From: DAISVY01 sp036826635
Lineage (GTDB): Bacteria > Zixibacteria > MSB-5A5 > GN15 > FEB-12
NCBI GenBank assembly: GCA_036826635.1
Contig: DAISVY010000008.1
Location: 124,001 to 188,000, forward strand
Direction of reading: 5' to 3'
DNA: 64,000 bases
Shown here: one piece after another, positions 17,178-25,573 of the stretch
Numbering within the stretch: position 1 is the stretch's first letter
How the letters are laid out: each line of letters opens with the position of its first letter
Position numbers and translations under genes: made by a program
Notes under the pieces: model-generated
Databases searched by the model: none
What the model was told of the DNA's origin: nothing
The model's input: the letters and a program-made list of their open reading frames with translations, nothing else

Positions 17178-19043
17178 ATGAAAAAACGCGGAATTCTCAA
17201 CCTGTTCGTTGCTCTTCTCTTTATTGGCGGCATTGACGCCCAAGCCCAGCTAACCGATCCCTACGAAATAATGACGCGGCATTACGAAGCCACCGGCGGG
17301 CTGGACAGGTACCGAGCACAAAAGACGAGTTACAGCGAAGGGAAAATCATTCTTGAAGGTACGGGGCTGGAAGGAACATACGCCCAATGGAACAGCTATC
17401 CCATCAAGAACCGGCAGGAAGTCGACCTGAAAGTCATCAGCCAGTTAAGCGGAGATAACGGCGAGTACCGGTGGAGTGTGGATCATAACGGCAAGGTACA
17501 GATTAACCGCGACGAAAAGACAATCGGGGAACGTCGGGTGGAAACCCTCATGGCCGAGTTCGATCATCTTAACCGAGAATCGGACAATTTCGAATTGCTT
17601 TTTCAAGGCATCGAGAAAATCGGTCAGACCGACTGCTACGGCGTAAAACTGACCAACAATATAAATAATGACATTACTATCCAGTATTTCGATACGGCCA
17701 GTTTCTACTTACTGAAGAATGTGCATATTACACCGGATTCCGAAACTCGCAGCCTGTTCTCGGACTTTCGTGAAACAGACGGCTTCATAAATGCCTTTCG
17801 ACAGGAAATGGAAATTCTGCCGATCGGAATGAAACAGACTATCGAAATAAGCCGGATAGAAATCAATCCGGAGATAGACGAAGCTCTTTTCGAACCACCG
17901 ACCGAAGACGTCGAGGACTTCGCATTCGCCAACGGAAAAAGCGCCGAAAATATCCCTTTCCAGTTCCTGGAAGACCATATTTACCTTAAGGTTACCATCG
18001 CCGGCCAACCCCGCCTCTGGGTCCTCGATACGGGAGCAGGAGCCACCGTCATAGACAAGACGTATGCCGCGGAACTGGGCCTGCAAACCGAAGGCGAGAT
18101 GACCGGCCGAGGTGCGGGCAACCTGGTAGCTTATTCCTGGGTAACCATGCCCGCATTCGAGTTCCCCGGACTGAAGTTCAACGAGCAGAAAGTCGTGACG
18201 ATGGATATCGCGCCCCTCTTTCGCAAGTCTCTTGGTCTCGAAGTAGTCGGAATCCTTGGCTATGATTTTCTCTCACGGCTGGTCACCAGAGTAGATTTCG
18301 CTAACGAATCGCTGTCTTTTTATCACCCGGACAGTTTCGCTTATCATGGACCGGGGACCGTGATTGAGGCACCGGTCACCCAGGGCAACATGTTTCACGT
18401 ACCGGCTACGGTCGACGGTCAGTACAGCGGTCTGTGGAATCTTGATCTGGGCGCCAACGGTTTGAATTTTCAATATCCTTTCTCGGCCGCGCACAATTTC
18501 AGTCAAAGACCGGGCATTGACCACATCGGGGCCGGAGCCGGCGGATTCATGAAGGAAAAAACCTGTCAATTCGACTCGATCAGCTTTGCCGGTTTCACGG
18601 TCGACAAACCATTGATCTCGATCTCGCTGGAAGAGGGACCGGGAGCGTTTTCTTCCGGTGACCTTATCGGCAACCTGGGAAATGAACTCTTTCGACGATT
18701 CGTGATGTATCTCGACTACAAACGCGAGCAGGTCATCGTGGAAAAGGGAGACAACTTCGAGCGCGTCTTCCCGCGCGACAACAGCGGACTGGCGGTGTGG
18801 TTCGACGATGAGGGGCAAATGTCGGTCCTGTTCGTTCCCCCGGGCACACCGGCGGAAAAAGCCGGGTTTGTGGCCGGTGATATCGTGACGGCTATAAACG
18901 ACATCGAAGTGGAATATCTGGACGGCCCGATCGCGGTGAGAAAACTTCTGAAAAAAAAGCCCGGCACCAAGTTGACGTTCAACGTAATCAGAGACGGACA
19001 GGAGAAGACGCTCAAAATGACCCTGCGCGATCTATACGATTGA
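17178..19043 (+). CDS. secreted protein with two retropepsin-like domains and a C-terminal PDZ domain
   Basis: A 621-residue protein with a signal peptide (1-23). Residues 24-250 form a beta-rich N-terminal region. Residues about 260-380 are a retropepsin-like fold with the aspartic protease motif WVLDTGAG (D284) and the later I-L-G-Y-D-F-L signature. Residues about 400-520 repeat the fold, with LDLGAN (D423) in place of DTGA and the matching N-L-G-N-E-L-F segment. Residues 535-620 are a PDZ domain (GTPAEKAGFVAGDIVTAING-type loop). The two domains may pair like the lobes of pepsin, with a degenerate second site. GAGG lies 7 bases upstream. Substrate unknown. Confidence 0.88.
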   Translation: MKKRGILNLFVALLFIGGIDAQAQLTDPYEIMTRHYEATGGLDRYRAQKTSYSEGKIILEGTGLEGTYAQWNSYPIKNRQEVDLKVISQLSGDNGEYRWSVDHNGKVQINRDEKTIGERRVETLMAEFDHLNRESDNFELLFQGIEKIGQTDCYGVKLTNNINNDITIQYFDTASFYLLKNVHITPDSETRSLFSDFRETDGFINAFRQEMEILPIGMKQTIEISRIEINPEIDEALFEPPTEDVEDFAFANGKSAENIPFQFLEDHIYLKVTIAGQPRLWVLDTGAGATVIDKTYAAELGLQTEGEMTGRGAGNLVAYSWVTMPAFEFPGLKFNEQKVVTMDIAPLFRKSLGLEVVGILGYDFLSRLVTRVDFANESLSFYHPDSFAYHGPGTVIEAPVTQGNMFHVPATVDGQYSGLWNLDLGANGLNFQYPFSAAHNFSQRPGIDHIGAGAGGFMKEKTCQFDSISFAGFTVDKPLISISLEEGPGAFSSGDLIGNLGNELFRRFVMYLDYKREQVIVEKGDNFERVFPRDNSGLAVWFDDEGQMSVLFVPPGTPAEKAGFVAGDIVTAINDIEVEYLDGPIAVRKLLKKKPGTKLTFNVIRDGQEKTLKMTLRDLYD

Positions 19044-19104
19044 GCGCACCGTCCGATCATCGGTTACTGACACCGGTCAGACCGGAAAGCTGCGGGGATT
19101 CACC

Positions 19105-20667
19105 ATGGTGCCGTCGACGCTCATCAACGTGAAGAACCTGGGCATCTCTTTTCAGCAACGGAAACTGCTGGAAGGGTTGTCGTTTTCCGTCCAGACCGGT
19201 CAACTGCTGGCCCTCATCGGCGCCAACGGCTGCGGCAAATCGACCGTGCTGCGAGTTTTGCACGCCCGGAAAAACAATAACGAAGAACCGGACAACGATG
19301 ATATCAGCCTGAGCGGTGATATCTCGAAAGCCCCGAATCTTGAGGTTGCCCTTCTCCCCCAGTCTCTGCGAACCCCCGGCGGTATTTGGTCTTCTCTGAC
19401 CGACCCCTCCCCGGAACCGACCGGGCTTGAGGGTAAACTGGTATGCGAGTTCGGGCTGGACGATTATCTGAGCCCGGCAGATCAATTGTCCGAGGGACAA
19501 CTGCAAAAACGAGCCCTGGTACACACTCTGCTTGCCGACTGCGACCTCTACCTCTTCGATGAACCGACCAACTACCTTGACATTACCGGGATAACCGCCT
19601 TCGAACAGCACGTCGAACGTCTCAAACGTGGTGGCAAGGGTATTATTCTGGTAACTCACGACCGCACCCTGACCGACAATCTGGCCGACCGGACCGTTTT
19701 CATTACACCCAACGGCATTTATCAAAGTGCCGGCGGCGGCAGTGCGGTTTGGTCGTTAAAAAACGCCGATTTAACCGGTCGGAACCGCAGCGCCGGAGAA
19801 ATAAGACGCAAAATACGGCAACTTCAGGAAGACATGCGCTCCAAAGCCGGCTGGTCAGCCAAAAAAGAAAAACAAAAGATCGGGGCCAAAGGGGCCAAGG
19901 GACATATCAGTCGACTCTCGGCCAAAATGGCCAAACGTTCCAAGACAGCTCAAAAGCGCGCCGAACAACAGATCGAGAAACTGGCGGCGACCAAACCTTT
20001 CGTGCCCAAACAACTCAACCTTCGTTTCCCCGACTACAAGATACGCAAACGACAGGTTTTCTCACTGCGGGAAACCTGCTTCTCTTATGGACAAGAAGTT
20101 CCATTACCCGACCCGGCCGAAAAATTCCTTCTGGACAACATAAGCCTCGCCGCTTCGACACGGGACAAAATATGCCTGATGGGAGCCAACGGCTCAGGGA
20201 AAACAACTCTGCTTAAACTGATTCAGGGAGAGATCACCCCCTTAAGCGGTGACCACCAACTAAATAAAGGGGTCAAGTTGATCCGCCTGCCCCAGGGACT
20301 GGTCGGTTTCTATCACCGGGAACGTCTTCTGGATAATTTCGATCAGTGCAATGAAAGCGAGACCACTATCCGTCGCTATCTGGGAGCGGCGTTGATCCGA
20401 AGAGAAAAAGTGCGCGACCCGATCACCGAGTTTTCCTACGGCGAACTCATGCGAGCGGCGGTTGTCATGAGTATCCTGCAACAAGCGGAGTTTCTGCTTC
20501 TGGACGAGCCGACTTGTCATCTCGATATCGAATCGATTGAGGTTCTGGAACAACTGCTTCAGGATTTCAAAGGCGGCTTTCTGGTAATAAGTCACGACCG
20601 ACGGTTTGTCGAAAATGTCGCCCACAAGCTTTACCTGCTGGATGGCGGTCGATTGACGGTGGTCTGA
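19105..20667 (+). CDS. ABC-F family ATPase (Uup/EttA type)
   Basis: A 520-residue soluble protein with two ABC ATPase cassettes and no membrane helices. Cassette 1: Walker A GANGCGKST (about 39-47), signature LSEGQ, Walker B LYLFDEPTNYLD. Cassette 2: Walker A GANGSGKTT (about 361-369), signature FSYGE, Walker B LLLDEPTCHLD and the switch ISHDRRF. Between them is a basic helical linker (about 230-305), the P-site-tRNA interaction motif region of ABC-F proteins, which bind the ribosome and aid translation or antibiotic protection. GGGG lies 8 bases before the ATG. It follows the PDZ gene by 61 bases. Confidence 0.93.
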   Translation: MVPSTLINVKNLGISFQQRKLLEGLSFSVQTGQLLALIGANGCGKSTVLRVLHARKNNNEEPDNDDISLSGDISKAPNLEVALLPQSLRTPGGIWSSLTDPSPEPTGLEGKLVCEFGLDDYLSPADQLSEGQLQKRALVHTLLADCDLYLFDEPTNYLDITGITAFEQHVERLKRGGKGIILVTHDRTLTDNLADRTVFITPNGIYQSAGGGSAVWSLKNADLTGRNRSAGEIRRKIRQLQEDMRSKAGWSAKKEKQKIGAKGAKGHISRLSAKMAKRSKTAQKRAEQQIEKLAATKPFVPKQLNLRFPDYKIRKRQVFSLRETCFSYGQEVPLPDPAEKFLLDNISLAASTRDKICLMGANGSGKTTLLKLIQGEITPLSGDHQLNKGVKLIRLPQGLVGFYHRERLLDNFDQCNESETTIRRYLGAALIRREKVRDPITEFSYGELMRAAVVMSILQQAEFLLLDEPTCHLDIESIEVLEQLLQDFKGGFLVISHDRRFVENVAHKLYLLDGGRLTVV

Positions 20668-20720
20668 CCCGAGAAGAGATGCTGCGGTCGGCGAAGAGTC
20701 GACGACACGAAATCACCCGA

Positions 20721-20726
20721 AAAAAA
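20721..20726 (-). terminator. T run directly after tRNA-Arg
   Basis: The tRNA acceptor sequence is followed immediately on the minus strand by six T residues, which together with the tRNA stem may end the transcript of the apt gene cluster. Confidence 0.3.
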
Positions 20727-20800
20727 TGCCCCCGGCAGGAGTCGAACCTGCAACCTACGGTTTAGGAAACCGTCGCTCTATCCTGCTGAGCTACGGGGGC
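20727..20800 (-). tRNA. tRNA-Arg, anticodon CCT
   Basis: A 74-base cloverleaf: acceptor GCCCCCG/CGGGGGC with discriminator A, anticodon stem ACGGT/ACCGT with loop TTCCTAA, T-arm GTTCGACTC. The CCA end is not encoded. It is the last element of the plsY-to-apt run. Confidence 0.97.
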
Positions 20801-20885
20801 AAGCGGTATCACTTTCCCGGCGCCATACGCAATCGACACCGGGGCCGCTAATTTACGAAACCGGATCGATCCTGGCAAGAGGAGG

Positions 20886-21410
20886 TTATTCGGAGTCGTA
20901 GGAAATCAAGTAGTGCAGATCGTAGTCCCTGAGCCTGTCCCGGTATGGAAAGAAATCAAGGCCTATAACAGCGGAAATACCGACCACTTCGCCGCCCAGA
21001 CGTTCAACCAATTTGCACGCCGCCGCCAGAGTGCCGCCGGTAGCAATCAGATCATCGACAATCACAACTCGCTCTCCGGCTGTCACGGCGTCGGCATGGA
21101 TTTCCAATTTATCGGTACCGTACTCGAGATCGTATTCCTCGGCAATAGTACGATAGGGCAGTTTCCCGGGCTTGCGGGCGGGCACGAGACCGATTTTCAA
21201 ACGGTCGGCCAGCGCCGCCCCGAATATGAAACCCCGAGCCTCTATGGCCACGATCTTCTGAGCCTTTTTGCCGCGAATGAATTCTTCCATTCGCTGCAGC
21301 GCCAGTTCAAAACCCGCCCGCTCCTGAAAAAGTGTCGTGATATCGTAGAAAACAATACCTTTTTTGGGGAAATCGGGCACACTTCTTATATACTTTTTTA
21401 ATTCTTCCAC
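20886..21410 (-). CDS. apt: adenine phosphoribosyltransferase
   Basis: A 174-residue protein from a GTG at 21410 (product begins V/M-E-E-L-K-K-Y-I-R), which matches the family N-terminus and has AGGGG upstream. An earlier in-frame start at 21470 would overlap the acylphosphatase gene. It carries the PRPP-binding motif VVIVDDLIATGGTL and the Apt features S-V-P-D-F-P-K-K-G-I and A-R-G-F-I-F-G. It converts adenine and PRPP to AMP in purine salvage. Only 4 bases separate it from the acylphosphatase stop. Confidence 0.95.
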   Translation of the reverse strand: MEELKKYIRSVPDFPKKGIVFYDITTLFQERAGFELALQRMEEFIRGKKAQKIVAIEARGFIFGAALADRLKIGLVPARKPGKLPYRTIAEEYDLEYGTDKLEIHADAVTAGERVVIVDDLIATGGTLAAACKLVERLGGEVVGISAVIGLDFFPYRDRLRDYDLHYLISYDSE

Positions 21411-21414
21411 TTCA

Positions 21415-21693
21415 TTATCCCCTGATGTCAAACATCTTATATCGGCCGGTATACTCAATCCAGTCAACATCGACCCTGGATATGGAAGCGTAAGTCGGCC
21501 CCACTTTAAGTTCCTTGATCAGAATTTCCAACGTGCCGCGGTCTCCTTCGGCCGTTATCATTACGGTCCCGTCGGGCATATTTCTGGCCCATCCGACCAG
21601 GCCGAGTTCAACAGCGGTCCGGTAACAAAAATACCTGTACCCCACCCCCTGTACGATTCCGTGTATGGTCAATTGTACCGCAGATAGGCTCAC
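21415..21693 (-). CDS. acylphosphatase
   Basis: A 92-residue protein with the acylphosphatase signature G-I-V-Q-G-V-G-Y-R (active-site Arg at about 20) and the later G-W-A-R-N-M-P-D-G-T segment with the catalytic Asn. It hydrolyses carboxyl-phosphate bonds of acyl phosphates. The start is GTG and overlaps the stop of the LOG-like gene in the sequence GTGA, indicating translational coupling. Confidence 0.95.
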   Translation of the reverse strand: MSLSAVQLTIHGIVQGVGYRYFCYRTAVELGLVGWARNMPDGTVMITAEGDRGTLEILIKELKVGPTYASISRVDVDWIEYTGRYKMFDIRG

Positions 21694-22157
21694 TTACCCG
21701 CTCGTGCCAGTTCCATGGCCATCCGGGCAGCTTCCAGAGGATCGTCTACCTGTATAATATCATCACCCAGTTTCCAGGCGGAAACCGATACGACCGGTCG
21801 GCCCGCCTGCAGGGCGAAAGCCATCTCGGAGAGGGTACCGAACTTGCCGGGAAAAGCGATCACCGCATCGGCCGCGCGAACAACTATGATATTCCTGGCT
21901 TCTCCGAACCCGGTCGGAATCACATAATCAATAAACTCGTTAGCGTCATCCCTGTTGTTGGTAGGAAGAATACCGATAGTCGTGCCGCCGGCCTCTTTGG
22001 CGCCCCGAGCCGCACCTTCCATAATTCCGCCCATACCACCGCACACAAGTATACCGCCACTGTCAGCTATATACTTGCCGACTACGGCGGCCATATCGCG
22101 GAGTTTTTTGGAACACTTGCTGGCGCCGATGACGGCGATAACCGGCTTTCTATCCAC
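21690..22157 (-). CDS. LOG/TIGR00725-like Rossmann protein (SLOG superfamily)
   Basis: From the GTG at 22157 (GAGG 8 bases upstream) the product is 155 residues, the family's usual size. It has P-V-I-A-V-I-G-A-S, GGILVCGGMGGIMEGAARGA and PGKFGTLSEMA. The last is the LOG-type P-G-G-x-G-T-x-x-E motif with Lys replacing the second Gly. Relatives include cytokinin-activating LOG phosphoribohydrolases and uncharacterised nucleotide-binding proteins; a nucleotide-related role fits the neighbours apt and surE. The open frame extends upstream through tRNA-Pro, but that part is not protein-coding. Confidence 0.85.
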   Translation of the reverse strand: MDRKPVIAVIGASKCSKKLRDMAAVVGKYIADSGGILVCGGMGGIMEGAARGAKEAGGTTIGILPTNNRDDANEFIDYVIPTGFGEARNIIVVRAADAVIAFPGKFGTLSEMAFALQAGRPVVSVSAWKLGDDIIQVDDPLEAARMAMELARAGK

Positions 22158-22254
22158 AGGCCTGTCCTCTGTCCTTTCCCCCGAAACAGTCACCCGGGCA
22201 CCGTTTTCCCCCGGTACTTCGCTGCCATAGCATTTACGTGAAATCGAAGAAAAA

Positions 22255-22328
22255 TCGGGGCGACTGGATTCGAACCAGCGACCTCTTAGTCCCGAACCAA
22301 GCGCGCTACCAACCTGCGCCACGCCCCG
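22255..22328 (-). tRNA. tRNA-Pro, anticodon CGG
   Basis: A 74-base cloverleaf: acceptor CGGGGCG/CGCCCCG with discriminator A, anticodon stem CTTGG/CTAAG with loop TTCGGGA, T-arm GGTTCGAATCC. No encoded CCA. It lies between surE and the LOG-like gene, in the same orientation. Confidence 0.97.
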
Positions 22329-22431
22329 ATATTCAAGTAGCCTGAATAATATCTCATTTGGACCGATTGTCAATAGTTTATCGGTCAAACGGCGCGATAA
22401 TTGACCGCCCCGGGCAATATGGAAACCCTTG

Positions 22432-23205
22432 TCAGATCTTCACCTTGAGTTCCCGGCAGCGCCGGAGGACCTCGGTATCGGTGAATTTAAGCTGCATGGG
22501 GGTTATCGAGACAATCCCACGGTCGACAGCCGCAAAATCGGTACCTTCGGCGACTTTCCACTTGGCCCGCCCACCTATCCAATAGTAAGACAGACCACGA
22601 GGATCGGTTTTCCGAATGACGACATCTTTGTACTGGCGCACCCCCTGTACCGTCCAGGCTACCTGTCGATAGGCCCGGCCGTTGTCCGCCGGCAAGTTGA
22701 CGTTGAGAAAAGTCGACGGCGGCAGTTGCAGTCGATCATAACTGTTGATCAAACGGGTGACAAAACGGGCCGCGTGTTTCATACCGCAGGTCGGCTCATA
22801 ATTGGCCATGGATACGGCTATAGACGGAATACCGAGAATAGCACCCTCGATAGCCGCCGCCACCGTACCCGAATAAGTCACGTCGTCCCCCATGTTGGCG
22901 CCATGGTTTATTCCGGAAATAATAAAATCCGGCCGTCGCTTTTTGAAAATCAGGTGCAGCCCGAGCATAACACAATCGGTCGGGGTACCATCGGTAATAA
23001 AGTGGTTCTGATCGAGCTTGTGCATACGCAGAGGACGGTTCAGCGTCAGAGAATGCGAACTGGCCGATTGTTCCCGATCAGGAGCAACCAGAAAAACCTC
23101 GGCTATTCCGGAAAGCTCGGCGTAAAGGGCCTTGATACCATCGGAAAAGTAGCCATCGTCATTAGTAACAAGAATGTGCATTTTCCTGTCAGACACGGGG
23201 CACAT
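22432..23205 (-). CDS. surE: 5'/3'-nucleotidase SurE
   Basis: A 257-residue protein, or 249 from the ATG at 23181 that gives the family N-terminus M-H-I-L-V-T-N-D-D-G. The upstream ATG at 23205 has slightly better ribosome-site spacing, so the start is uncertain by 8 residues. The metal-binding T-N-D-D-G, the loop A-P-D-R-E-Q-S-A-S-S-H-S and G-I-N-H-G-A-N identify SurE, a metal-dependent nucleotidase/exopolyphosphatase that dephosphorylates nucleoside monophosphates. Confidence 0.95.
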   Translation of the reverse strand: MCPVSDRKMHILVTNDDGYFSDGIKALYAELSGIAEVFLVAPDREQSASSHSLTLNRPLRMHKLDQNHFITDGTPTDCVMLGLHLIFKKRRPDFIISGINHGANMGDDVTYSGTVAAAIEGAILGIPSIAVSMANYEPTCGMKHAARFVTRLINSYDRLQLPPSTFLNVNLPADNGRAYRQVAWTVQGVRQYKDVVIRKTDPRGLSYYWIGGRAKWKVAEGTDFAAVDRGIVSITPMQLKFTDTEVLRRCRELKVKI

Positions 23206-23291
23206 CCAATCCCGTCCGGCACGGCAATATATCGCTGGTTTTCATCCCGATAAAGTAGGCTGCAAAAAGAGTGAACGCAAGTTTCCTCTGG

Positions 23292-23972
23292 TCAGATCCA
23301 GAAACGTTTCCAGATCTGGCCCACGAAACGAAAGGTGTCGCCGAAATGCCTTATGTGCGAACCGGCATGCCCGTAAACCGTCGCTATCGGAAGCTCGACA
23401 ACCGGGTAACCCATAGCCCCGGCTTTGAACAGAAGTTCCGATTCCAGATCGAAATCGACCGCCGTAAGCGGGACGGCCCGAAGAAGCTCGACCGGAATAA
23501 GACGGAAACCGGACTGACTGTCCCGGATACGCTCGGCAGAAAAGACAGAAACGATAATCGAGGTCAGATTATTGGATATCCAGCGACTCAACGGCATCAC
23601 GCCCAGCCTGGGCCGACGTGTACCGAGGATCAGATGATGACCGTCGTCAACCGAGAGAAAACGCGGGATATCCTCCGGCGAATGCTGCAAATCGGCATCC
23701 AGAGTAAGAACCGAGCGATAACCCTGCCCCATGGCATAATCGAACCCGGCCTTGAGAGCCGCGCCCTTTCCCCGATTGCGAGAGAACGAAATGTAGTTAA
23801 CCTTATGCTCATTGAGAACGGCCAGCGTGCGGTCGACCGAGCCATCGTTGACAACCAACAGGTCATCGGGAGGAACCAGCGCCTTAAGCTGCGGCAGAAG
23901 GTCAGGCAGGTAATCTCCGGCGTTGTAAGCCGGGATCAGGATGAGCACATTTCTTTGGGAGCGGCTGGTCAT
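23292..23972 (-). CDS. glycosyltransferase family 2 (dolichol-phosphate mannose synthase-like)
   Basis: From the ATG at 23972 the product is 226 residues; the longer open frame runs into tRNA-Pro and is rejected. It shows the GT-A fold motifs N-V-L-I-L-I-P-A-Y-N, VVNDGSVDRT, R-G-K-G-A-A-L-K-A-G and LDADLQHSPEDI with the metal-binding D-x-D. The pattern fits polyprenyl-phosphate glycosyl transferases such as DPM1-like or ArnC-like enzymes without the C-terminal membrane helices. The donor and acceptor are not determinable. Confidence 0.9.
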   Translation of the reverse strand: MTSRSQRNVLILIPAYNAGDYLPDLLPQLKALVPPDDLLVVNDGSVDRTLAVLNEHKVNYISFSRNRGKGAALKAGFDYAMGQGYRSVLTLDADLQHSPEDIPRFLSVDDGHHLILGTRRPRLGVMPLSRWISNNLTSIIVSVFSAERIRDSQSGFRLIPVELLRAVPLTAVDFDLESELLFKAGAMGYPVVELPIATVYGHAGSHIRHFGDTFRFVGQIWKRFWI

Positions 23973-24044
23973 AGTCGACGAATCACCGTTCGGTGTCACG
24001 GCGGTATCAATCGCCCGATGAGAAACCGCGGTGCACATAAAAAA

Positions 24045-24122
24045 TGGTCGGAGCGAGCCGATTTGAACGGCCGACCTCTCCCACCCCAAGGGAGTGCGCT
24101 AACCAAACTGCGCTACGCTCCG
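24045..24122 (-). tRNA. tRNA-Pro, anticodon GGG, with encoded CCA
   Basis: Acceptor CGGAGCG/CGCTCCG with discriminator A, anticodon stem CTCCC/GGGAG with loop TTGGGGT, T-loop TTCAAAT. The 3' CCA is encoded (24045-24047), unlike in the other five tRNA genes of the window. A T run follows. Confidence 0.97.
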
Positions 24123-24187
24123 ACACATCTCAAAAACGCGGGGATAATCCCCTTACTGGATGAAATCTACCGGATAACGCTCAAAAC

Positions 24188-24538
24188 TCAAGAGAAAAGT
24201 TTCAGCAGATCCTCGACATCTTTCCTTATCTTACCGACCAGAGTACGGGCCCGGGCATGATTGATCGATTCCTCCGCCTGCTCGCCTTTCTTTCTCATAT
24301 TGAGTCTGTTTCTGGCTCCGGCAATAGTCAGTTTCTCATCCTTGCGAAGGTGGTTTATCCGATTCACCAACTCGATATCTTTCGACGTATACAGGCGATT
24401 CCCACCCTTATTTTTACGTGGACGGAGCGTAGGGAATTCCTTTTCCCAATAGCGCAGAACATATTGTTCGAGCCCGGTCATCCGTGAGACTTCGCTGATG
24501 GAATAGTATCGCTTGTCGCCGTTATCAGTTTTCTTCAT
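24188..24538 (-). CDS. MerR-family transcriptional regulator
   Basis: A 116-residue protein with an N-terminal winged helix-turn-helix of the MerR type: Y-Y-S-I-S-E-V-S-R-M-T-G-L, V-L-R-Y-W-E-K-E-F-P-T-L, then N-R-L-Y-T-S-K-D-I-E-L-V. The C-terminal 45 residues are helical and basic/acidic, enough for dimerisation but without an obvious effector domain. This short form is a common single-domain regulator beside gpsA/plsY-like housekeeping genes in some lineages; its target is unknown. It starts 27 bases after the gpsA stop. Confidence 0.92.
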   Translation of the reverse strand: MKKTDNGDKRYYSISEVSRMTGLEQYVLRYWEKEFPTLRPRKNKGGNRLYTSKDIELVNRINHLRKDEKLTIAGARNRLNMRKKGEQAEESINHARARTLVGKIRKDVEDLLKLFS

Positions 24539-24565
24539 CGCACTTCCCCTTCAGAACCTCCCACA

Positions 24566-25573
24566 CTACTGCCATATTTCCGCACGGAGTTTTCGTTCCA
24601 TAAGATCATTGACCGCCTCCGAAGCCGCTTTTCCCTCGAATAACACCCGGTGGACCTGCTCGGTGATAGGTACTTCGACCTGATGTTTTCGGGCCAGAGC
24701 CAACCCGGAACGGGTGGTTTCCACCCCCTCGGCCACCATGGTCATTTTGGCCAGGATATCGTCCAGCCGACGCCCACGGCCTATCTGTTCACCGACGAAA
24801 CGGTTACGACTGTGACGGGATATGCAAGTTGTTACCAAATCGCCCAAACCGGAAAGACCGGCAAAAGTCTCAGCACGGGCTCCGGCGGCCAAACCCAGAC
24901 GTGTAATCTCGGCCAGACCGCGGGTGAGCAGCGCTCCCTTGGTGTTGCTCTCGAAACCCAGCCCATCGACAATCCCGGCGGCAATGGCCACGATATTCTT
25001 GAGCGACCCGCCCAGTTCAACGCCGATGATATCATCCGTCTTGTAAACACGGAAACTGCCACAACTGAACAGTTCCTGCAGGGAAACGGTCAGACTGTCC
25101 GATACGGAGGCCACCACAACGGTCGTGGGCATTTTCTTCACCGTCTCTTCGGCGTGCGACGGACCCGACAGAGTTGCAATTTTCTCGAAAGGCAAACCCG
25201 TTTCTTCGTGGATGACTTCTGACATGCGCCTGAGCGACCCGATCTCGATACCTTTGGCCAGATTTACGACCGCCGACGCCCGCCCCAACCGGACCTTCGC
25301 CCGGCGTAACACCCCGCGAAGATGCTGAGAAGGGACCGCCAGCACGACCACATCGGCATCCGCCAGAGCGGTTTCAAGATCATTGCTCAGGGTTATACTT
25401 TCGGCCAGTTGGAAATCCTTGAGCTTGTCGGGATTGGAACGGGTTTTGACAAGCCGCTCGTAGTCACGCGGGAAGTGCTCCCACAGCGTTACCCCGCAGC
25501 CGGTTGAATCCAGCAGGCTGCCGACGGCCATCCCCCAAGAACCGCTTCCAAGAACGGTAACATGCTTAGACAT
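24566..25573 (-). CDS. gpsA: glycerol-3-phosphate dehydrogenase [NAD(P)+]
   Basis: A 335-residue protein from the ATG at 25573 (GGGG 5 bases upstream). N-terminal Rossmann motif V-T-V-L-G-S-G-S-W-G-M-A, then V-N-L-A-K-G-I-E, L-S-G-P-S-H-A-E-E and E-L-G-G-S-L-K-N-I-V-A-I with the catalytic Lys. It reduces dihydroxyacetone phosphate to sn-glycerol 3-phosphate for phospholipid synthesis. It overlaps the plsY stop by 8 bases; PlsY uses its product, so the two steps are coupled. Confidence 0.96.
   Translation of the reverse strand: MSKHVTVLGSGSWGMAVGSLLDSTGCGVTLWEHFPRDYERLVKTRSNPDKLKDFQLAESITLSNDLETALADADVVVLAVPSQHLRGVLRRAKVRLGRASAVVNLAKGIEIGSLRRMSEVIHEETGLPFEKIATLSGPSHAEETVKKMPTTVVVASVSDSLTVSLQELFSCGSFRVYKTDDIIGVELGGSLKNIVAIAAGIVDGLGFESNTKGALLTRGLAEITRLGLAAGARAETFAGLSGLGDLVTTCISRHSRNRFVGEQIGRGRRLDDILAKMTMVAEGVETTRSGLALARKHQVEVPITEQVHRVLFEGKAASEAVNDLMERKLRAEIWQ

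Noticed and set aside
22158..22388. N-terminal extension of the LOG-like protein
   Set aside because: It translates the tRNA-Pro(CGG) gene; the G-V-A-Q-V-G-S-A type sequence is a known artefact. The GTG at 22157 fits the family length.
23973..24089. N-terminal extension of the GT2 protein
   Set aside because: It reads into tRNA-Pro(GGG); the glycosyltransferase fold begins just after the ATG at 23972.
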